Positions 58,734-64,000 of a DNA stretch of 64,000 bases are shown here, piece after piece; within the stretch, counting starts at the first letter, position 1; every line of letters starts with the position of its first letter. The notes beneath the pieces are model-generated. The model was given only the letters and a program-made list of their open reading frames with translations, was not told the DNA's origin and did no database searches. The position numbers were made by a program, and so were the translations under genes. This DNA is from Pteria penguin (lineage: Eukaryota; Mollusca; Bivalvia; Pterioida; Pteriidae), in the NCBI GenBank assembly GCA_035048485.1, contig CM068589.1, forward strand, positions 4,404,501-4,468,500, given 5' to 3'.

Positions 58734-60516
58734 ACTCAGCAGTTTCATTGAATAATTATCAGCCTTCCTTGACCACTTTTAATCATTCTAAATACAAAAT
58801 GCAGTATGATCACTCAGAAAAATAGCTAACAAAACCGACTTTCCATTATTTCAGCAAGTACTATTAGGTTTTTGTGACAATTTGTAACCCTTTTCTGAAA
58901 TTCAATAATATTCATACACCTGGTCATAAGATTTCAACCGTAGGTACGAACTTAAAATACATGTATATCACACATTTCTAGCATTGAACTTTTGGTTATG
59001 TACCAGCTTTCACCAAATAGGATGCATTAGCGATATGCGAGTACGGAAATAGAATAGAGTGTACGTATTGCTTTCCTCAAGTTGGCTAGAGTTATCTCCT
59101 CATTGGATTACAGCTCTTTGACTTTATAAATATCTGCCCGTACTAAACTGCTTAATTTTGCAGAAAGTGAAAGAGTTCTTATCAAGCGCAGACAAATTAC
59201 CTATGTACACTTTATGTTATGTAATAGTGAACAATGAATACATGAATAAGTACACATTATGTTATGTAATAGTGAACAATGAATACATGAATAAGTACAC
59301 ATTATGTTGTGTAATAGTGAACAATGAATACATGAATAAGTACACATGTTATGCAATAAAGAACAATGAATACATGAATAAGTACACATTATGTTATGTA
59401 ATAGTGAACAATGAATACATGAATAAGTACACATTATGTTGTGTAATTAGGGAATCGGCTAAGCAACTCTTCTCTGATTTTTCGACCTTAAAAAAGAATT
59501 GTTTAGACATGTTTCAAAACAGTAACATTATTTATATACTAAATATATACACATTAACTATTTTAAAATGAAATCATAGTTTTCATTTTATTTGTATATT
59601 TTCAGGTTTTTCGTCCCATTCCCTTTGTCCCCCGAAGCAGCGGTTGATTAAAATATGTATTACATTGATTGTCATAATTACCATGATATATTACCTTGTA
59701 AAAAACAACCAAATTCAAGTATTCCGAAACCAAAACAACCAAATTCAAGTATTCCGAAACCAAAAGTTCGATCAGCCATATTCGTGCAGAAGACATTTCG
59801 TTCCTGTTAAACTTCCTGCGTTAACACCAGTGGAAAACCAGCGCATTGACGAATGTGTCTGTACACGAGCGCAACAGAGGGCGTGGTCAGACCGGAACTG
59901 GAAACGAGACACAGATCAGAAATCACATACATATCTTACGCCCAATAGTGACGTCATAGAAATTGGCGGCAATGTAGGATTCTTTTCTAAAAATATGATT
60001 ACAATGCACAAGTTGAACAAATACATTGTGTTAGAGCCCATGGCAAAATATCATAATACATTAAAACAGAAATTAAGTGCTTTGCCAGGAAATATCACCG
60101 TGCTGAATTATGGAATAGGAGATTCCAACAGAGTATTGACAATAAGGGACTTGGGCGACGGCACATCAACTTTTCACAAGAAGGATGATGCTCGATTTGC
60201 TCAAAAACCAATATCGACCGTACAGATCCGGGATGCTAGAGATGTGCTGGCATCCTTCGGTATCGGATGTCATGAGCTTGACCTACTTACGATGAACTGC
60301 GAAGGTTGTGAAATGGAATTGCTTGAATTATTTACTAGCACAACTATGATAGAATACATAAAAAACATTCAGTTTCAACCACACGTAGATCTACCGGATC
60401 TTGTAGACCCAGTCAGACGCTACTGTACGCTCAGGGAGAGACTGAGAAGGACCCACGACATATTTTATGCCTATCCTTTCCTATGGGAAAGTTGGAGAAG
60501 GAAAAATAACTTGTGA
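58013..60516 (+). CDS. FkbM-family methyltransferase, membrane-anchored, two exons
   Basis: Exon 1 is 58013-58031 (ATG..., MGRSLD plus one base) before the donor GTAAGG. Exon 2 is 59606-60516 after TATTTTCAG, and phase 1 matches. The product has about 309 residues: a short cytosolic start ending PPKQR, one hydrophobic anchor (LIKICITLIVIITMIYYLV), a 2 x 10-residue NNQIQVFRNQ repeat, then the SAM-binding fold with DVIEIGGNVGFFSKNM (motif I), IVLEPMAKYHNTL (acidic loop) and LLTMNCEGCEMELLE (the E-G-x-E region typical of Methyltransf_21/FkbM). The N-terminal anchor suggests a type II Golgi or ER protein. FkbM proteins are O-methyltransferases of varied substrates; the substrate here is unknown. 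Met 59683 is an alternative start without exon 1, but it would remove most of the anchor. Confidence 0.75.
58316..58495 (+). repeat. 31 bp tandem repeat in the methyltransferase intron
   Basis: Five to six units of TTATTATCATTATTTCATAT, ATATTCTGTAT with few changes. Confidence 0.9.
58654..58732 (+). repeat. (GATA)n microsatellite
   Basis: About 19 uninterrupted GATA units in the methyltransferase intron. Confidence 0.97.
59206..59447 (+). repeat. 45 bp minisatellite in the methyltransferase intron
   Basis: Just over five units of ACACATTATGTTATGTAATA, GTGAACAATGAATACATGAATAAGT. The unit length is a multiple of three, so open frames appear on both strands (KYTLCYVIVNNEYMN on plus). They end shortly before the exon 2 acceptor and are not supported as coding. 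Confidence 0.9.
59705..59764 (+). repeat. 30 bp perfect duplication in exon 2 of the methyltransferase
   Basis: ACAACCAAATTCAAGTATTC plus CGAAACCAAA occurs twice back to back, giving NNQIQVFRNQ twice in the stem between anchor and catalytic domain. It is in frame and tolerated. Confidence 0.95.
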
Positions 60517-61209
60517 TTGAAAAACACTGACTTTAAAACATAGTAAAGCTTTTGATTGTCGACTCCCTTGTAGTGCACGTGGACATGATAGGGTCAAAGC
60601 ATGGTAAATCATGTTTCCTTGGGGATTCAATGCTTCGTTTATCAATGTTTGTCAACCATTGTATGCCTTTCTTTATCTTAGCTTTATAAAATCTATACAG
60701 TAACATGTTTGTCCACCCCTTCTCTGTCAAATTAATCAGAAATGTAGAGGTGGTCCACCTTAATATTTTGTTCATTGGGATTTGGAGTTTGGATCCTTAT
60801 GGAAGTGTGAAACAGCAACCCCTCCCCTCCCCTCTCCTCCCTACTCCATCAAGTCCAGAACAAATTCAAAATTTAAATAAGTGCTTACCTAATACACATA
60901 CATAATAGGCAAATAAAAGGGAGAGGGTGTATTCCATCGAAGTTGTGTCCCGATAATTAGTCAAAATAACAATAGCAATGGGATGATATTAATTATGATT
61001 ATAATAAAGCAACGACAACTTTATTGATGATGATGATGATGATGATGATGTTGTTGTTGTTGTAGTGTTAAAATTTATTCTTGGTTTTATTTATTCATGT
61101 CGATTCAAGAATGTGCAAAATGAATATATTTGTAGATTAAGAAAATAAATGAAAATTATAAATATAGAGCGAACAGTAACTCAATTAATTGAAGAAAAGA
61201 AAGAAAAAA

Positions 61210-61241
<32 letters not shown>

Positions 61242-61694
61242 AATTATATATCCTCTACCTGCATGTACATTGTGCATATCATAAGTGTATTATCGGGTAT
61301 TTATTTAAGCAGTTCATCGATGTAACCTGAATGTAAGAAAAGAGAGGGAACTAGCAAGAAAAGAGAGGAAAGCAACAAGAAAAGGGAGAGAAACCGCAAG
61401 GAGTGAACTTGGAAAACTTCAAGTTAAAAAAAAAACTATCGGTGACAAAATGAATGTAGTTCTAAAATAAGACAAATGCTCTCTCCGATCCTCTATATCA
61501 ATCACTGTGAATGTACCACCTGCAAACCACTGACCGTACGCATTACACAGACGTTACACGGACAGGTAAACTGTTATACCGACATGCATTGCACAAAAAT
61601 AAACACATTATATTCTGAATAGACTTTTTTTGTTTAGGGTCTTCCTGACCACCTCAGGTGTTACGTCAAAACCCCATTTTAAACGTCATCGCTG
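60517..61694. other. Intergenic with microsatellites
   Basis: It contains (GAT)n then (GTT)n at 61026-61062, (GAAA)n near 61205-61243, and GAGAGGAAA-type repeats near 61340-61400. No gene was recognised. No clear AATAAA lies within 100 bp of the methyltransferase stop. Confidence 0.5.
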
Positions 61695-62390
61695 AACTGA
61701 ATCCTGGATGATGGGGAGATCCCGTGCGCATACCTGACTGTCATTCCTCGGTGAACGGGAGGGTCCGTGCGCATTCCTGACTGTCATTCCTCGGTGAAGG
61801 GGAGGGTCCGTGCGCATTCCTGACTGTCATTCCTCGGTGAAGGGGAGGGTCCGTGCGAATCTCTGTCATTCCTCGGTAACCGGGAAAGCCCATGCGCATC
61901 CCTGATTGTCATTCCTCAGTGACCTGGAGGGCCCTTGCGCATCCCTGTCATTTCTTGGTGACCTGGAGAACCCGTGCGCATCCCTGACTCTGTCATTCCT
62001 CGGTAATCAGGAAGGACCATGGGCATCCCTGACTGCCAGTCCTCGGTGACTGGGAGGGCCCATGCGCATCCCTTACTGCCACTCCTCGGTGACTGGGGGG
62101 GGGGGGGGGCGTGCGCATCCCTGACTGCCACTCCTCGGTGACTGGGAGGACCAGTGCGCATCCCTGACTGCCACTCCTCGGTGACTGGGAGGGCCCGTGT
62201 GCATCCCTGACTGCCACTCCTGGGTGACTGGGAGGACCAGTGCGCATCCCTGACTGCCACTCCTCGGTGACTGGGAGGGCCCGTGCGCATCCCCGACTGC
62301 CACTCCATTGGTGACTGGGAGGACCAGTGCGCATCCCTGACTGCCACTCCTCGGTGACTGGGAGGGCCCGTGCGCATCCCTGACTGTGAT
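61695..62390. repeat. 43 bp minisatellite, about 16 units
   Basis: The unit GCGCATCCCTGACTGCCACT, CCTCGGTGACTGGGAGGGCC, CGT is well kept from about 62010. Older variants lie to the left (TCATTCCTCGGTGAACGGG), and one unit contains a G-run (62096-62109). Since 43 is not a multiple of three, each unit moves to the next frame. The same peptide words (SHRGVAVRDAH, SPRSGSQGCA) therefore appear in all three minus frames, and none is a gene. Confidence 0.9.
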
Positions 62391-62499
62391 TGGATAAATT
62401 GTTCTGGAATCCTCGTTTACTGACTGCATCACACTGAAATCTCATCGCTGCTCAAAGTGCTTGATGATCGCTATAGTTTCGCGCCGTGATGACTGAGTG

Positions 62500-63060
62500 G
62501 GTTAAAGAGCTTCGCTTAAGCTTTAAGCCTCGGTGACAAAGTTGACTAAAGTGCTTCTCATGAAGATGAAGCCTCGGTGACAGAGTTGACCGAAGTGCAT
62601 TTCATGAAGATGAAGCCTCGGTGACAGAGTTAACTGACGTGCTTCTCATGAAGATGAAGCCTCGGTGACAGAGTTGACTGAAGTGCTTCTCATGAAGATG
62701 AAGCCTCGGTGACAGAGTTGACTGAAGTGCTTCCCATGAAGATGAAGCCTCGGTGACAGAGTTGACTGAAGCGCTTCTCATGAAGTTGAAGCCTCGGTGA
62801 CAGAGTTGACTGAAGTGCTTCTCATGACGTTAAAGCCTCGGTGACATAGTGGACTGAAGCGCTTCGCTTGAACTTGGAGCCCCGTTGACTGAGTGGACTA
62901 AAGCGCTTCGTTTGAACTTGGAGCCCCGGTGACTAAGTGGACTGAAGCGTTTTGCTTGAATTTGCGACTCCGGTGACTGAGTGGACTAAAGCGCTTCGCT
63001 TGAACTTGGAGCCCCTGTGACTGAGTGGATTGAAGCACTTCGTTTTGCTTTGGAGTTACT
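62500..63060. repeat. 44 bp minisatellite, about 13 units in two subtypes
   Basis: Left subtype: GCCTCGGTGACAGAGTTGAC, TGAAGTGCTTCTCATGAAGATGAA. Right subtype: GCCCCGGTGACTGAGTGGAC, TAAAGCGCTTCGCTTGAACTTGGA. The switch occurs near 62835. It lies 100 bp beyond the 43 bp array and shares the CTCGGTGAC word with it. Confidence 0.9.
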
Positions 63061-64000
63061 GACACTGCACTGGTACACTGATTCAGTGACATATTTCGGT
63101 GGCCAGGAGGACCGAAATAATATGCGCAGAAATCTAGTCATTGGTTAGAGGCCTCAGTGACGAGAAGCAAGTAAGAATGACTTCCTTGAACTTGAAGTCT
63201 CACTAACTCAGTAAACCGAGGAGGGTTAAAAGGTTATGCCGATACTGTCATTCACTGACGTGCTGTCCCGGTAACGAGAGCTTAAATTGATTGGCAGGAG
63301 ACTGCACTGCTGACGTTTGGTCTTGATACTGATAGGATTAAAATACTGGGTTTTTGTTTTGTTTTTTTTCTTTTTGGGGTTTTTTTTTAACAGTGGGGAG
63401 GGGGGATATTGTATTTGTGTGGAGAGACGGAGAGAGGTGATTAGATTAAAAAAAATAATAAAGAAATACATTGACATTTATTAAACGTACCCCCAGGCTC
63501 GTGCATAAGTTTAGTTAAAATTATATCGCTCTAAATACAAACACCAGATTCATTGTCACAGTATATGACATTTACGATACTGAACAGGTGTTATAACAGT
63601 ATAACATATTTGTTTTCTGACATGCCTCTGGTGGCGCTTGTCATATAGAATGAATAAACATACAAACAATAAACAACAAATATACAAAACAAACATGACT
63701 GTTGAGCCTCCCCCCCCCCCCCCCTCCCTTTCAATTTAATTGAAATTCAGTAACAAAAAATATCACACATCCATTGATGTCCCCTAAAGTCCTTTATTTT
63801 GCTGAGCTGAATTTGTTGAAAGGGCTTTACGTCGCTTTAAACAACACCTCCGTCGTATCCTCCCATGGAAGCAGGAGGTAACTAACGTCTTACATAAAGT
63901 ATTGACATCCGGATATCGAACCTAGATCGCCTCTTCCACAATTCAAGAAATATTAAAACCTCTATCAAGAGCTCACGCTGCCCATTCCGGTGGTGTTTGT
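63061..64000. other. Intergenic to window end
   Basis: Two further CTCAGTGAC/ACTCAGTAAAC words near 63150-63210 look like outlying satellite debris. T-rich (63345-63395) and C-run (63711-63726) tracts are present. No gene was recognised. Confidence 0.5.

Noticed and set aside
59158..59571. 137-codon open frame upstream of the methyltransferase
   Set aside because: Mostly five units of a 45 bp minisatellite. The minus strand is equally open, and the splice model of the methyltransferase places it in the intron.
61916..62445. Three overlapping minus-strand open frames with Pro/Ser/Arg-rich peptides
   Set aside because: The period of 43 bp makes every frame cycle through the same words. The open frames reflect the array and its GC content.
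50990..63060. CRISPR-like arrays
   Set aside because: The units are contiguous without unique spacers, the genome is eukaryotic and no cas gene is present.

Overview
The window is AT-rich metazoan nuclear DNA with few genes. The main contents are a multi-exon immune-type gene, a small methyltransferase gene, many decayed retroelement copies and a cluster of minisatellites. The retroelements are Penelope-like elements with a permuted endonuclease-CxC-RT order (the Naiad type, known to be very abundant in invertebrates). Together with the CARD-SAMD9-like gene, this points to a marine invertebrate, most likely a bivalve mollusc of clam type. That assignment is inference, not proof.

Region 1-9.9 kb is mostly empty. 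It holds a hAT-like MITE, a broken DEDDh exonuclease ORF (- strand), a near-perfect 230 bp fold-back, one plausible isolated coding exon (3564-3777, -) and dispersed repeats that recur at 17-18 kb and 27 kb.

Region 9.9-33.8 kb is a retroelement graveyard. At least ten Penelope-like copies of three 3'-end subfamilies lie on both strands, almost all 5'-truncated. The most complete (23085-25910, -) keeps GIY-YIG endonuclease, CxC linker and reverse transcriptase in that order, and has UGA codons where the family has conserved cysteines. Very short 3' tails of the same family occur alone, and two are nested in other elements. Two inverted copies of a ~1 kb terminal-inverted-repeat element, a tRNA-like SINE fragment and a decayed multicopy ORF (19.6-20.7 kb) are also present.

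Region 33.97-46.28 kb (+) carries the main gene. Four coding exons with fully compatible splice phases encode about 1799 residues: an N-terminal CARD, an unrecognised basic domain, an acidic linker, then SAM, AlbA_2/Schlafen-like, a presumed SIR2-like region, a STAND-like P-loop NTPase, TPR-like helices and an OB-fold-like C-terminus. This is a SAMD9/SAMD9L-type protein with a death-fold adaptor. A broken pogo/Tigger-like transposon (37844-40444, -), whose transposase ends in a PHD-like finger, sits in its last intron.

Region 46.3-64 kb holds five different minisatellites (periods 52, 60, 45, 43 and 44 bp), a short CRE-containing inverted-repeat element, and a two-exon FkbM-type methyltransferase gene (58013-60516, +) with an N-terminal membrane anchor. 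No rRNA, canonical tRNA or CRISPR array was seen.
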